NCBI GenBank assembly: GCA_903883645.1
Contig: CAISBR010000172.1
Coordinates: 1 to 58,374, forward strand
Length of the DNA: 58,374 bases
Origin: an uncultured Myxococcales bacterium
GTDB taxonomy: Bacteria; Myxococcota_A; UBA9042
Direction of reading: 5' to 3'
Shown here piece by piece: positions 9,180-18,084 of this stretch. The stretch's first letter is position 1. Each line of letters begins with the position of its first letter. The notes beneath the pieces were generated by a model. That model saw only the letters and a list, made by a program, of their open reading frames with translations, was not told the DNA's origin and ran no database searches. Both the position numbers and the translations under genes were made by a program.

Positions 9180-12100
9180 TTACTTCACGCACACGTGATT
9201 GGCCCAGAAGTCGCCACAAAGGCGGCCCTGGTCAAAGGTGTCGATCGAGGCCTGTCCACACCATCCGCCGTTCCACTTGCAGTTGCAACCACCTACGGCG
9301 TATGCCGTGCCGTGGTAGTAATCCGTGGATGCAGCCACGCACTTGCTGACGACCGACCACTCGCTGGCCGTAGGCATCCGGTAGCCCGTGGGGCACGTCC
9401 AGCCCGTGGTGGTGCAGGAGCCGTTGCAAGCGCCGTTACCATACTTCTGGCCTACATAGACGCACGAGGGTGCGGAGCAAGCGCCGGCACTGCACGTTCC
9501 GCCCGCGCCACACGAGGCGCCGCAGCTGCCGCAGTTGCTCGCGTCGGCACCCTTGACGTTGACCTCGCAGCCGTCCGTCAGCTTGTTGCCGTTGCAGTCG
9601 CCGTAGCCTGTGTTGCACGCGCCGTCGCAAACGCCCGCCGTGCACTGCTTGGTAATGTTGGCCGACGAACACACCGTGCCGCAGCCGCCGCAGTTGTTGC
9701 CGTCGGTGCCCTTTACGTTGACTTCGCAGCCGTTGGTCAACTTGTTGCCATCGCAGTCGCCGTAGCCGGTGGCGCACGCCCCGTCGCACACGCCCGCAGT
9801 GCACTGCTTGGTGATGTTGGCCGACGAGCACACCGTGCCGCAACCGCCGCAGTTGTTGGCGTCGGTGCTCTTGACGTTGACCTCGCAGCCGTTGGTTTGC
9901 TTGTTGCCGTCGCAGTCGCCGTAGCCGGTGGCACACGCGCCGTCGCACACGCCCGCCGTGCACTGTTTGGTAATGTTGGCCGACGAGCACACCGTGCCGC
10001 AACCGCCGCAGTTGCCCGCGTCTGCGCCCTTGATGTTGACCTCGCAGCCGTTGCTCAGCTTGTTGCCGTCGCAGTCGCCAAAGCCCGTGTTGCACGTGCC
10101 ATTGCAGACGCCGGCGCCGCAAGTGGGCGAGGCAATTCCGCTGTTGCTGCATTTGGTTGCGCACGCATTGCAGTTGTTGGCGTCGGTCAACAGATTGACC
10201 TCGCAGCCATTGACCATGCTGTTGTCGCAATCGCCAAAATTCGCGGCGCAGATGCACGTATAGCTGCCGGGCTTGTTCTGGCACACCGTGTTGGTCGGGC
10301 AGGTAAAGGCGCCGGTGGTGCATTCGTTGACGTCGGTGCACGCAAAGCCGTCGCCCGTGTAGCCCGCGTTGCACTTGCAGGCCACACTTTGCGCGCCAGG
10401 GGTGCATAGGGCGTTGGCATCGCAGCCGGTGGGGCCGGTGCACTTGCCGCTTGAGCAGATGTCGCCGCTGGTGCAGCCGTTATTGTCGTTGCAGGGCGCG
10501 GTGTTGTTGCTAAAGACGCAGCCGGTGGTCGCGTTGCACGAGTCGTCTGTGCAGGGGTTGCCGTCGTTGCACGCGATGTTCGCGCCCGGCTTGCACGCGC
10601 CGTTTGAGCACTGGTCGCCGCCCGTACACACGCTGCCGTCGGAGCACGACGCCGTGTTGTTGCTGTGGGTGCAGCCGTCTTTGGCGCTGCAGGCGTCGCT
10701 GGTGCAGACGTTGCCGTCGTCGCAGTTGAGCTGGGCGCCCGGAATGCAGCTGCCGGCAGAGCATACGTCTTTGTCTGTGCAAGCATTATTGTCGGTGCAC
10801 GCCCCCGTATTGTTGCTGTGGACGCAGCCCGTGGTGGGCGCGCAGCTATCGTCGGTGCAGGGGTTGCTGTCGTCGCAGCTGGGGGCTGTGCCCGGCTTGC
10901 ACACGCCCGCTGCGCAGACATCGCCGACAGTGCAGGCGTTCGCGTCGCTGCAGGCCACGGTATTGTTGGTGTACACGCAGCCCGTCGTCGGTGCGCACGA
11001 GTCGTCGGTGCACAGCTTGCCGTCTACGCAGCTGAGGGGTGAGCCGGGCACGCACTTGCTCGACGCGCACACATCGCCCACCGTGCAGGCATTGTTGTCG
11101 TTGCAATTTGCGGTGTTGGCAGCGTATTGGCAGCCCGAGCTGGCGTCGCAACTGTCGTCCGTGCACGGGTTGCCGTCGTCGCAGCTCGCCACGGTGCCCG
11201 CCACGCACTTGCCGGCGGCGCACATATCGCCCACGGTGCACACGCTGCCATCGCTGCACGGTGCGGTGTTTGGCGTCGACTTGCAGCCGGCGACCGTGTC
11301 GCACGACTCGGTGGTGCAGGGGTTGTTGTCGTCGCACGTGCTCGGCCCAGCCGGAGTGCACACGCCCAATTTGCAGGTATCGCCCACGGTGCAGCTATTG
11401 TTGTCGTTGCAGGTTGCGGTGTTGTTGGTGTGACCGCAGCCGCCGGTAGCGTCACACGCGTCGTCGGTGCAGGGGTTGCCGTCGTCGCAGCTGATGGCCG
11501 CGCCCGCTTTGCATACGCCGCCGGCGCATACATCGCCCGAGGTGCAGACCGAGCCGTCGTCGCAAGGAACTGTATTATCAACGTTTTTGCAGCCTGTCGT
11601 CGCGTCACAGCTGTCGGTCGTGCACAGCTTGCCGTCGTCGCAGTCTTTGGCCGCGCCCGCTGCGCACTTGCCGCCCGCGCACACGTCCGCCACGGTGCAG
11701 ACGCTGTTGTCGGTACACGCTGCGGTATTGTTCACGTTCTTGCAGCCTTGCAGGGCGTCGCAGCTGTCGTCGGTGCAGACCGCGCCGTCGTCGCAGTTGA
11801 TCTTGGTGCCGGCCACGCACAGGCCCAGCGCGCAGGTGTCGCCGGTCGTGCACACCGAGCCATCGCTGCACGGCGAGGTGTTGTTGCTGTGCACGCAGCC
11901 GCCCTTGGGGTCGCAAACGTCGGTTGTGCAAGGGTTATTATCGTCGCAACCCAGCGCTGCGCCCGGGATGCACGCGGTGTCTTTGCACGTGTCGTCGGTC
12001 GTGCACACGTTGGCATCGGTGCAGGTCGCGGTGTTCGGCAGCGTTAGGCAGCCCTTTTGCGCATTGCAGCTGTCGTCGGTGCAGGGGTTGCCGTCGTCGC

Positions 12101-15100
12101 ATACCACGGTCTTGCCCGCCTGGCACACGCCGCCGCCGCACACGTCGCCCTGGGTGCACACTGTGTTGTCGTCGCACGGCTGGGTGTTGTCGAGGTGGAC
12201 GCAGCCCTTGCTCGCATCGCACGCATCGTCGGTGCACAACTTGCTGTCATTACAGTCGATCTGGCTGCCCGCCGCGCACTGGCCGGCCTTGCACACGTCG
12301 CCGCTGGTACACGCGCTATTGTCGGTGCAATCTGCGGTGTTGGGGGTGTACACGCAGCCGGTCGACTTGTCGCAGCTGTCGTCGGTGCAGACATTGCCGT
12401 CGTTACAGACCAGCGACTTGCCGGGCTGGCAGGTCGAGTCTTTGCACACGTCGCCCGTCGTGCACGCCGACTCGTCGTCGCAAGCCAGCACGTTGGCCAC
12501 ATGGGCACAGCCGACCTTGGGGTCGCACGCATCGTTGGTGCAAAGGTTTTTGTCGTCGCAGTCGATCGGCGCGCCGGGCTGGCACTTGCCACCGTCGCAT
12601 TTGTCGTTGTCGGTGCACGCATTGCTGTCGGTGCACGCGGCGGTGTTGTTGGTCACGGTGCAGCCATTCTTGGGGTCGCACGCGTCGTCGGTGCACACAT
12701 TGCCGTCGTCGCACGCAATCGCCTTGCCCGGCGCGCACTTGCTGCCCTTGCACACATCGCCGCTGGTGCACGTGTCCGCGTCGTCGCACGCGACCGTGTT
12801 GGCCAGATGCACGCAGCCCTTGGCGGGGTCGCACGCATCGTCGGTGCACAGGTTGCCGTCGTCGCAGGCCAATGCCTTGCCGGGCAGGCACTTGCCGCCG
12901 TTGCAGGCATCGCTGTCGGTGCAGATGTTGTTGTCGGTGCAGGGCGCGGCGTTGTTGCCGAACGTGCAGCCGCCTACGCTGGCGCAGTTGTCGTCGGTGC
13001 ACGGGTTGCCGTCGTCGCAGACCAAGCCCTTGCCGGGCACGCACTTGCTGTCGGCGCAGGTATCGCCGGCGGTGCAGGCGCTGCCGTCGTCGCAGGGCAG
13101 GGAGTTGGCCGTGTGGGTGCAGCCGGCCACGGCGACGCTGCAGGCGTCGTTGGTGCACGGGTTGTCGTCGTCGCAGGCCATCGGCTTGCCGGGCAGGCAC
13201 TTGCCATCGGCGCAGAGGTCGGCCACCGAGCAGGGGTTGCCATCGTCGCAACCCGCCACCGACTTGATGTGGACGCAACCCTGGTCTGCGCCACACGAAT
13301 CGTCGGTGCAGGCGTTGCCATCGTCGCACTTCAACGCGCCTTGCACCGCACACACGCCGTTCTTGCACTGGTCGCCCACGCTGCACATGTCGTTGTCGGT
13401 GCACGGCAGGCTGTTGGCGCTGTTGGCGCAGCCTTTTTGCGGGTCGCACGCGTCGGTGGTGCACAGGTTGCCGTCGTCGCATGGGGTGGCGGCGCCGGGC
13501 AGGCAAGCGCCCTCTTTGCAGGCGTCGTCTGCGGTGCACGCGTTGCTGTCGGAGCAGGGCGCCGCGTTGTTGGCCACGACGCAGCCTTTTTGCGCGTCGC
13601 AGCTGTCGTCGGTGCACGGATTGCCGTCGTTGCAGGCAATTACCGCGCCGGCTACGCACTTGCCGGCTGCGCAGGTGTCGCCACTGGTGCAGACCGTGCC
13701 GTCGCTGCAGGGCGCGGTGTTGTCGGTCTTGGTGCAGCCGCCCGTCGCGTCGCAAACCTCTGTAGTGCATGGGTTTTGATCGTCGCACGGGCTGGCTTTC
13801 TGCGGCTTGCAGACGCCCTTGGTGCAGGTGTCGCCGTCGGTGCACTGGTTGAAGTCGTCGCACGCCGCGCTGTTGTTGGTGAACACGCAACCGCTCGACT
13901 TGTCGCACGTATCGTCGGTGCACAGGTTGCCATCGTTGCACGGCAGCACCATGGCGTGGCCGCACAGGCCTTTGTCGCAAAAGTCGCCAAGGGTGCAAGC
14001 GTCGCCGTCGTTGCACTGCACCGCGTTGTTGGCGTTAGCGCAGCCCAACTTCGGGTCGCACGAGTCAGTGGTGCACGGGTTTTTGTCGTCGCAGGTGGTG
14101 ACGTCGCCGGCCAAGCACGCGCCCTCTTTGCACGCATCGGCCACTGTGCAGGCGTTGTCGTCGGTACAAGGTAGCGTATTGTCGGTCTTATTCTGGCAGC
14201 CGGCGGCGCCGTCGCAGCTGTCGGCCGTGCACGGGTTGCCGTCGTCGCATTTGGGCGCGGCCCCGGCGATGCACGCGCCGTCTTTGCACACGTCGGCTAC
14301 CGTGCAAGCGCTGCCGTCGTCGCACGGCGCCGTGCTGGGCACGAAGACGCAGCCTTGCAATGGGTCGCAAGTATCTGAGGTGCATCCATTTTGGTCGTCG
14401 CAGTTGGTTGCTGCACCGGGGAGGCAAGCGCCGTCTTTGCAGGCGTCGCCCAGGGTGCAAGCCGAGCCGTCGCTGCACCCCGCGCTGTTGCTGAGGTGTG
14501 TGCAGCCGGCCTTATCGTCGCAAGTATCGGTCGTGCAGAGATTCTTGTCGTCGCAGTCGATCGCGCTCCCAGCCTTGCACGCGCCGCTTTGGCAGGTGTC
14601 ACCGCTCGTGCACGCGCTGCCGTCGTCGCAGGGCGCGGTGCTGGGCGTGTGGCTGCACGCGCCACTTGTGCAACTGTCTGTTGTGCATAGGTTCTTATCG
14701 TCGCAGTCCAGGGCCTTGGCGCCGACGCATTGGCCCTGTTTGCAGCTATCTTCTTGCGTGCAGCTGTCTTTGTCGTCGCATGGGGTGCCGTCGCCGGCCA
14801 GCGCGATGCCACAGGTGCCTTGCTCGCAGGTGGCGACCTTACACGGCTCGGTGGCTGCGGGGCAGGTGTCGGCGCTCGTGCAGCCGCTGCTGGTGTCGGC
14901 TACCGCTGGCGCGTCGAGAGCCAGACCGTCTAGCCCGGCAAGATCCCCAACAAGTCCGTCGGTTATGCTGGATCCATCGCCTTGCGCGGTGCCGGTGGTG
15001 CTGGTGTCGTCGCCACACGAGGTCAAGACAAGGGCGGCGCTTACAACCGCACTGAGCCAAACGGTGTAGATGCGGCCGGTGCCTAACCCAAAGAACGACT

Positions 15101-15122
15101 TGCGTGTGCTGCTACGAAACAT
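9180..15122 (-). CDS. Giant Cys-rich repeat lipoprotein
   Basis: The 1980-residue product has a lipobox LVLTSC (Cys36) after a long basic n-region. A half unit is followed, from about residue 139 to 1545, by 28 tandem units of about 50 residues. Each unit has eight cysteines in the frame CDDGNxCTxDxCDxxxGCxxxxNTxxCxDxxxCTxxDxCxxGxC. Then come an EGF-like pair with a calcium-binding signature (DVNECTTGAFTCPTNTVC), five units of about 53 residues (GDCDGNKxTNGCEVNVK...NCGGCGTVC), and a final Cys/Trp-rich domain of about 95 residues (GWTCPTGYRMPTASEWSVV). It is a rigid disulphide-rich cell-surface stalk by composition; its binding partner is unknown. GGAG lies 6 bases before the ATG. The Cys units recur in the gene at 34787. 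Confidence 0.92.
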   Translation of the reverse strand: MFRSSTRKSFFGLGTGRIYTVWLSAVVSAALVLTSCGDDTSTTGTAQGDGSSITDGLVGDLAGLDGLALDAPAVADTSSGCTSADTCPAATEPCKVATCEQGTCGIALAGDGTPCDDKDSCTQEDSCKQGQCVGAKALDCDDKNLCTTDSCTSGACSHTPSTAPCDDGSACTSGDTCQSGACKAGSAIDCDDKNLCTTDTCDDKAGCTHLSNSAGCSDGSACTLGDACKDGACLPGAATNCDDQNGCTSDTCDPLQGCVFVPSTAPCDDGSACTVADVCKDGACIAGAAPKCDDGNPCTADSCDGAAGCQNKTDNTLPCTDDNACTVADACKEGACLAGDVTTCDDKNPCTTDSCDPKLGCANANNAVQCNDGDACTLGDFCDKGLCGHAMVLPCNDGNLCTDDTCDKSSGCVFTNNSAACDDFNQCTDGDTCTKGVCKPQKASPCDDQNPCTTEVCDATGGCTKTDNTAPCSDGTVCTSGDTCAAGKCVAGAVIACNDGNPCTDDSCDAQKGCVVANNAAPCSDSNACTADDACKEGACLPGAATPCDDGNLCTTDACDPQKGCANSANSLPCTDNDMCSVGDQCKNGVCAVQGALKCDDGNACTDDSCGADQGCVHIKSVAGCDDGNPCSVADLCADGKCLPGKPMACDDDNPCTNDACSVAVAGCTHTANSLPCDDGSACTAGDTCADSKCVPGKGLVCDDGNPCTDDNCASVGGCTFGNNAAPCTDNNICTDSDACNGGKCLPGKALACDDGNLCTDDACDPAKGCVHLANTVACDDADTCTSGDVCKGSKCAPGKAIACDDGNVCTDDACDPKNGCTVTNNTAACTDSNACTDNDKCDGGKCQPGAPIDCDDKNLCTNDACDPKVGCAHVANVLACDDESACTTGDVCKDSTCQPGKSLVCNDGNVCTDDSCDKSTGCVYTPNTADCTDNSACTSGDVCKAGQCAAGSQIDCNDSKLCTDDACDASKGCVHLDNTQPCDDNTVCTQGDVCGGGVCQAGKTVVCDDGNPCTDDSCNAQKGCLTLPNTATCTDANVCTTDDTCKDTACIPGAALGCDDNNPCTTDVCDPKGGCVHSNNTSPCSDGSVCTTGDTCALGLCVAGTKINCDDGAVCTDDSCDALQGCKNVNNTAACTDNSVCTVADVCAGGKCAAGAAKDCDDGKLCTTDSCDATTGCKNVDNTVPCDDGSVCTSGDVCAGGVCKAGAAISCDDGNPCTDDACDATGGCGHTNNTATCNDNNSCTVGDTCKLGVCTPAGPSTCDDNNPCTTESCDTVAGCKSTPNTAPCSDGSVCTVGDMCAAGKCVAGTVASCDDGNPCTDDSCDASSGCQYAANTANCNDNNACTVGDVCASSKCVPGSPLSCVDGKLCTDDSCAPTTGCVYTNNTVACSDANACTVGDVCAAGVCKPGTAPSCDDSNPCTDDSCAPTTGCVHSNNTGACTDNNACTDKDVCSAGSCIPGAQLNCDDGNVCTSDACSAKDGCTHSNNTASCSDGSVCTGGDQCSNGACKPGANIACNDGNPCTDDSCNATTGCVFSNNTAPCNDNNGCTSGDICSSGKCTGPTGCDANALCTPGAQSVACKCNAGYTGDGFACTDVNECTTGAFTCPTNTVCQNKPGSYTCICAANFGDCDNSMVNGCEVNLLTDANNCNACATKCSNSGIASPTCGAGVCNGTCNTGFGDCDGNKLSNGCEVNIKGADAGNCGGCGTVCSSANITKQCTAGVCDGACATGYGDCDGNKQTNGCEVNVKSTDANNCGGCGTVCSSANITKQCTAGVCDGACATGYGDCDGNKLTNGCEVNVKGTDGNNCGGCGTVCSSANITKQCTAGVCDGACNTGYGDCNGNKLTDGCEVNVKGADASNCGSCGASCGAGGTCSAGACSAPSCVYVGQKYGNGACNGSCTTTGWTCPTGYRMPTASEWSVVSKCVAASTDYYHGTAYAVGGCNCKWNGGWCGQASIDTFDQGRLCGDFWANHVCVK
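9540..10095 (-). repeat. Near-identical 159-bp tandem repeats inside the Cys-rich gene
   Basis: About three and a half copies of a 159-bp unit (53 residues, core ANITKQCTAGVCDGAC) occur head to tail. Neighbouring copies differ at few positions and some differences are synonymous. This suggests recent expansion by unequal exchange or slippage, unlike the older, diverged 150-bp units upstream. Confidence 0.75.
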
Positions 15123-15451
15123 GGTGAACTCCGGTCAACTGACGGTCTGTGCAGGTGCAAAGTCGGCGCGGCGACGTTGAAACTTGGCTTTTGCACTACG
15201 GTACGCTTGCGCCGCGACGCCGTCGCCATGGTTGCTGTCGTGCTGCGGTGGTGCCAACTCGGGCGCGCGTGCACCCGCTTTGCAGCTTTGACGGACACTA
15301 TGGACCACTTGCGCCGATATGAGCGCCTAGAATGCCTCGACCGAACCCCGCCGTCAAGCCTGCCAGTAGGGTGTCAGGTATTGCTCTTTTATCATTTCCG
15401 AAGTTCTGCAAGCTGCAAAGCCCTTTATTGTAGCACCATTAGGGCGCATCG

Positions 15452-15508
15452 CCGCCAAGGCGTCGACCCGGCCACGAGTTTGGGCAAGAAGATCCCTGCT
15501 AAAATCGA
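15452..15508 (+). repeat. Dispersed intergenic repeat, copy 1
   Basis: CCGCCAAGG is followed by CGTCGACCCGGCCACGA, then GTTTGGGCAA and AAAATCGA. The same blocks in the same order occur at 24709-24779, where an extra 14-15 bases separate the first two. Both copies are intergenic. Confidence 0.5.
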
Positions 15509-15728
15509 CACGACCTGGCCCAAACCGGCGCGCCGCGCCGCCCTGCGGGTCCGTGTCCGTTGCGCAGACCGGCCGCTGCGCGTCCGGGGCCGCCGCAAAT
15601 CGCCCAACAGCGCCAAACTTCGCAGCAATTTCGCGAAATGACCGCACCCCCTAGCGCACTTGCGCGGCAGAGCGCATTCTGTGGCGGCTTGGCCGAGCGC
15701 GGCCAGCGCCCCGAGCCGCAGCGCCAAC

Positions 15729-15734
15729 AGGAGG
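15729..15734 (+). promoter_or_regulatory. Strong Shine-Dalgarno for the 35-residue gene
   Basis: AGGAGG lies 5-6 bases before an ATG. It is the main evidence that the short reading frame downstream is translated. Confidence 0.6.
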
Positions 15735-15739
15735 ATACG

Positions 15740-15847
15740 ATGCCGAAAGGACAAGAAAAGACCGACAAGTCGAACAAGCCCAAGCTGACGACCAAAGAGA
15801 AGCAGCAGAAGAAGAAAGAGAAGCAGGCGTCGAAGTCGGGTTCGTAG
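15740..15847 (+). CDS. 35-residue Lys-rich small protein (KGQ type)
   Basis: The peptide starts MPKGQEKTDKSNKPKLT and continues with a Lys/Gln/Glu stretch; about a third of residues are lysine and there are no hydrophobic segments. It therefore should be cytosolic, disordered and able to bind nucleic acid or acidic partners. Short proteins opening with M(S/P/A)KGQ and rich in K/E/A occur in many proteobacteria, with no known function that I can name. A near-perfect AGGAGG with good spacing supports translation. It lies alone, 125 bases before the amidase gene and on the same strand. Confidence 0.65.
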   Translation: MPKGQEKTDKSNKPKLTTKEKQQKKKEKQASKSGS

Positions 15848-15972
15848 CGGCCGCGACCGGAGCGTAAAACTGGGGTGCATGGGTTCGGGGCGGGGGCCCT
15901 ATCTTCTTGTATTGTCTTTGAATCCGATGATTCGTCGCGCGCTTGCGACCTGGCGTGCGGCAAAGGGCAGCC

Positions 15973-17457
15973 ATGAGCCACCTCCTCGATGCCGACGCCA
16001 CCGAGCTTGCACGCCGCATTCGCGAGGGCGAGACGACCTCCGCCGAGCTAGTCGACGCGGCCATCGACGCCATCGAACGCGTCAATCCCCAGCTCAATGC
16101 CGTGGTTTGCAAGCTTTTCGACGCGGCGCGCACGCAGGCCCGCGGGCCGTTGCCCCAGGGGCCGTTCGCCGGCGTTCCTATGGCAATCAAAGACTTTGAT
16201 GGCTTTGTCAAAGACGCGCCCTTTACCGCCTCGACGCGCTTCTTAGACGGCTTTGTGCCGGACCACGACGCCGAGGCCATCGCCCGCTTGCGCCGCGCCG
16301 GCTTGGTGTTTGTGGCCAAGACGAACTTGCCCGAGCTGGCGATCTTGGGCACCACCGAGTCGCAATGGCGCGGACCAGCGCATAACCCTTGGAATCTAGA
16401 GCATACTACTGGTGGCTCGTCGGGCGGCTCGGCGGCGCTGGTGGCGGCCCGCGCTGTGCCGATTGCCCACGGCGGCGATGGCGGCGGCTCCTTGCGCATC
16501 CCGGGCAGCGCGTGCGGTGTGGTGGGCTTCAAGGCGAGCCGCGGCCGTATCCCCACCGGGCCCGATTTGGGCGAAGGTTGGGGCGGTTACGTGCAATTCG
16601 GCGTGTTGTCGCGCAGCGTGCGCGATACGGCGGCGCTGCTCGACGTGATGGGCGGGCCGATGCCGGGCGATCCCTATGCGGCGCCACCACTTGCGAGGCC
16701 GCTGCTGGCCGAAGTGGGCCGCGATCCGGGCAAGCTGCGGGTGGCCTTTACCACCCAGTCGTTCTTTGGCAAAGACACTGACGCAGCGTGCGCCGAGGCC
16801 GTGACCAACACCGCGCAGCTGCTGCGGAATCTGGGCCACGAGGTCGAAGAAGCCATGCCCGCCTTCGACCGCGATGCGCTGGTGCAGGCCTATCTAGTGC
16901 AGGTGGGCGTGGGCACGGCCGCCGAGATCGACGACATGGCGCGCTGGGTCAAAAAGACGCCGCGTGCCGCAGACTTTGAACCCGCGACTTGGTTCTTGCG
17001 GCAAGTTGGCCAGGCGATGGGCGGCGTGGACCTGCAGCACGCCCGCGACGCCGTGCAGCTGGCCGGCCGGCAAATGGCGGTGTTTCATCAGCGTTACGAC
17101 ATCCTGGTGAGTCCGACCCTGGCGCATCCACCGGTGCGGCTAGGCGAATTGGGTCTGAAGTCAGGTGATAAGCTGGGGTTGGCGCTGCTGCGGGCGCTAC
17201 CGCTGCGGCCGGCGATTCGCGCGGCGCTGGCGCAGCTGGCCGCCAACAACTTCGAGAAGACGCCCAATACTCAGATCTTTAATCAAACTGGGCAGCCAGC
17301 GGTGTCGCTGCCGCTGCACATGAGCCCGGCGGGGCTGCCGATCGGTGTGCAGTTTTCGGCGGCGTATGGCCAAGACGGCTTGCTGGTGCAGTTGGCGGCC
17401 CAGCTCGAGGCGGCGCAGCCGTGGATCGGCAGAAAGCCGAGTGTTTGTGCAGTGTAA
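15973..17457 (+). CDS. Amidase (amidase signature family)
   Basis: This 494-residue enzyme hydrolyses an amide bond through the Lys / cis-Ser / Ser triad. The residues are Lys73 in PMAIKDFDG, Ser149 in TTGGSSGGSA and Ser173 in GGDGGGSLRIPGS; the 24-residue spacing between the serines equals that in fatty acid amide hydrolase. NPWNLEHTTGGSSGG and the C-terminal FNQTGQPAVSLPL with GLPIGVQF are typical. There is no signal peptide, so it is cytosolic. It lacks the neighbours of GatCAB and is probably not the tRNA amidotransferase; the substrate is unknown. The ATG giving MSHLLDADATEL is chosen because AGGG precedes it. It converges on the next gene with a 6-base gap. Confidence 0.9.
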   Translation: MSHLLDADATELARRIREGETTSAELVDAAIDAIERVNPQLNAVVCKLFDAARTQARGPLPQGPFAGVPMAIKDFDGFVKDAPFTASTRFLDGFVPDHDAEAIARLRRAGLVFVAKTNLPELAILGTTESQWRGPAHNPWNLEHTTGGSSGGSAALVAARAVPIAHGGDGGGSLRIPGSACGVVGFKASRGRIPTGPDLGEGWGGYVQFGVLSRSVRDTAALLDVMGGPMPGDPYAAPPLARPLLAEVGRDPGKLRVAFTTQSFFGKDTDAACAEAVTNTAQLLRNLGHEVEEAMPAFDRDALVQAYLVQVGVGTAAEIDDMARWVKKTPRAADFEPATWFLRQVGQAMGGVDLQHARDAVQLAGRQMAVFHQRYDILVSPTLAHPPVRLGELGLKSGDKLGLALLRALPLRPAIRAALAQLAANNFEKTPNTQIFNQTGQPAVSLPLHMSPAGLPIGVQFSAAYGQDGLLVQLAAQLEAAQPWIGRKPSVCAV

Positions 17458-17463
17458 TCGCCG

Positions 17464-18042
17464 CTAATCGTCGAGCCCCTTGCCGGCCAGAATCGCGGGC
17501 ACGCACTTGTCGATGCGCTGCTCGCGGGTCTTGGCCTGCTTGGCGCCGGCAAAATACAGCAGATAGGCGCGCTGGCGACCCGGGGTAAGGGCCGTAAACG
17601 CTGAATTCAGCTGGGGATCGCTGCCTAGCCGTGCCTGGAACTCGTCGACCACCACAAACGCGCTGGTTTTCTTGAACTCGACCTTGGCCCCCGACCGCTC
17701 GAGCTCGGTCGCTTCGGCCAAGTAGGCGTGCAGAATCGCTTCTTTTTTAAGCACTTCTTGCACGTTGCTAAAGCGGATCTGCCGCGCCGCCTGCACATTC
17801 GCGGTCTGAATCACCAGCACGCCGGCCGGGTCGCCGAGCAGCGCGCCCTTATGAAACAGAATGGCGCAATACTCTTTAAAAACATGCAGTAGCGCGACGT
17901 TGGCACCCAGCAGCGTATAGCAGGGCACACCCCACTTCAGCTCTTCGACCAGCCCGCTCTGCAGCGCGATGCGGCGCAGCTCGGTCAACTCGGCTTGCCA
18001 CCGCGGATTTCTGGCCAGATAGGCATCGATCTTTGGATTCAC
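17464..18042 (-). CDS. YdeI/OmdA-type DUF1801 protein
   Basis: The 192-residue cytosolic protein has an N-terminal DUF1801-like domain (EELKWGVPCYTL, then KEYCAILFHKGALL; about 1-105) followed by an OmdA-like region near the end (GRQRAYLLYFAGAKQAKTREQRIDKCVPAILAGKG). This two-part order is that of the YdeI family, whose biochemical role is unknown; links to envelope stress have been suggested for some members. The start is GTG with GAGG about 7 bases upstream. It is 42 bases downstream of the SDR gene on the same strand and could be co-transcribed. Confidence 0.8.
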   Translation of the reverse strand: MNPKIDAYLARNPRWQAELTELRRIALQSGLVEELKWGVPCYTLLGANVALLHVFKEYCAILFHKGALLGDPAGVLVIQTANVQAARQIRFSNVQEVLKKEAILHAYLAEATELERSGAKVEFKKTSAFVVVDEFQARLGSDPQLNSAFTALTPGRQRAYLLYFAGAKQAKTREQRIDKCVPAILAGKGLDD

Positions 18043-18084
18043 CCGCCACCTCGCGCCCGCCGTCTGCGGCTGTGAAATTGTGGG

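Larger units (their letters stand above)
15123..15739. other. Long intergenic region between divergent genes
   Basis: No gene can be supported here. The segment next to 15122 should hold the promoter and leader of the Cys-rich lipoprotein, and the right end the promoter of the small basic peptide. An AT-richer patch near 15380-15440 (TTGCTCTTTTATCATTT) is a plausible promoter zone but no convincing -35/-10 pair stands out. It contains one copy of a dispersed repeat. Confidence 0.6.

Noticed and set aside
11467..14174. Very long plus-strand open frames (up to about 770 codons) inside the Cys-rich lipoprotein gene
   Set aside because: They are antisense shadows of a low-stop, high-GC tandem repeat; their products are compositionally odd (Ser/Gln/Leu or Val/Ala/Gly runs) and no start or ribosome site stands out.
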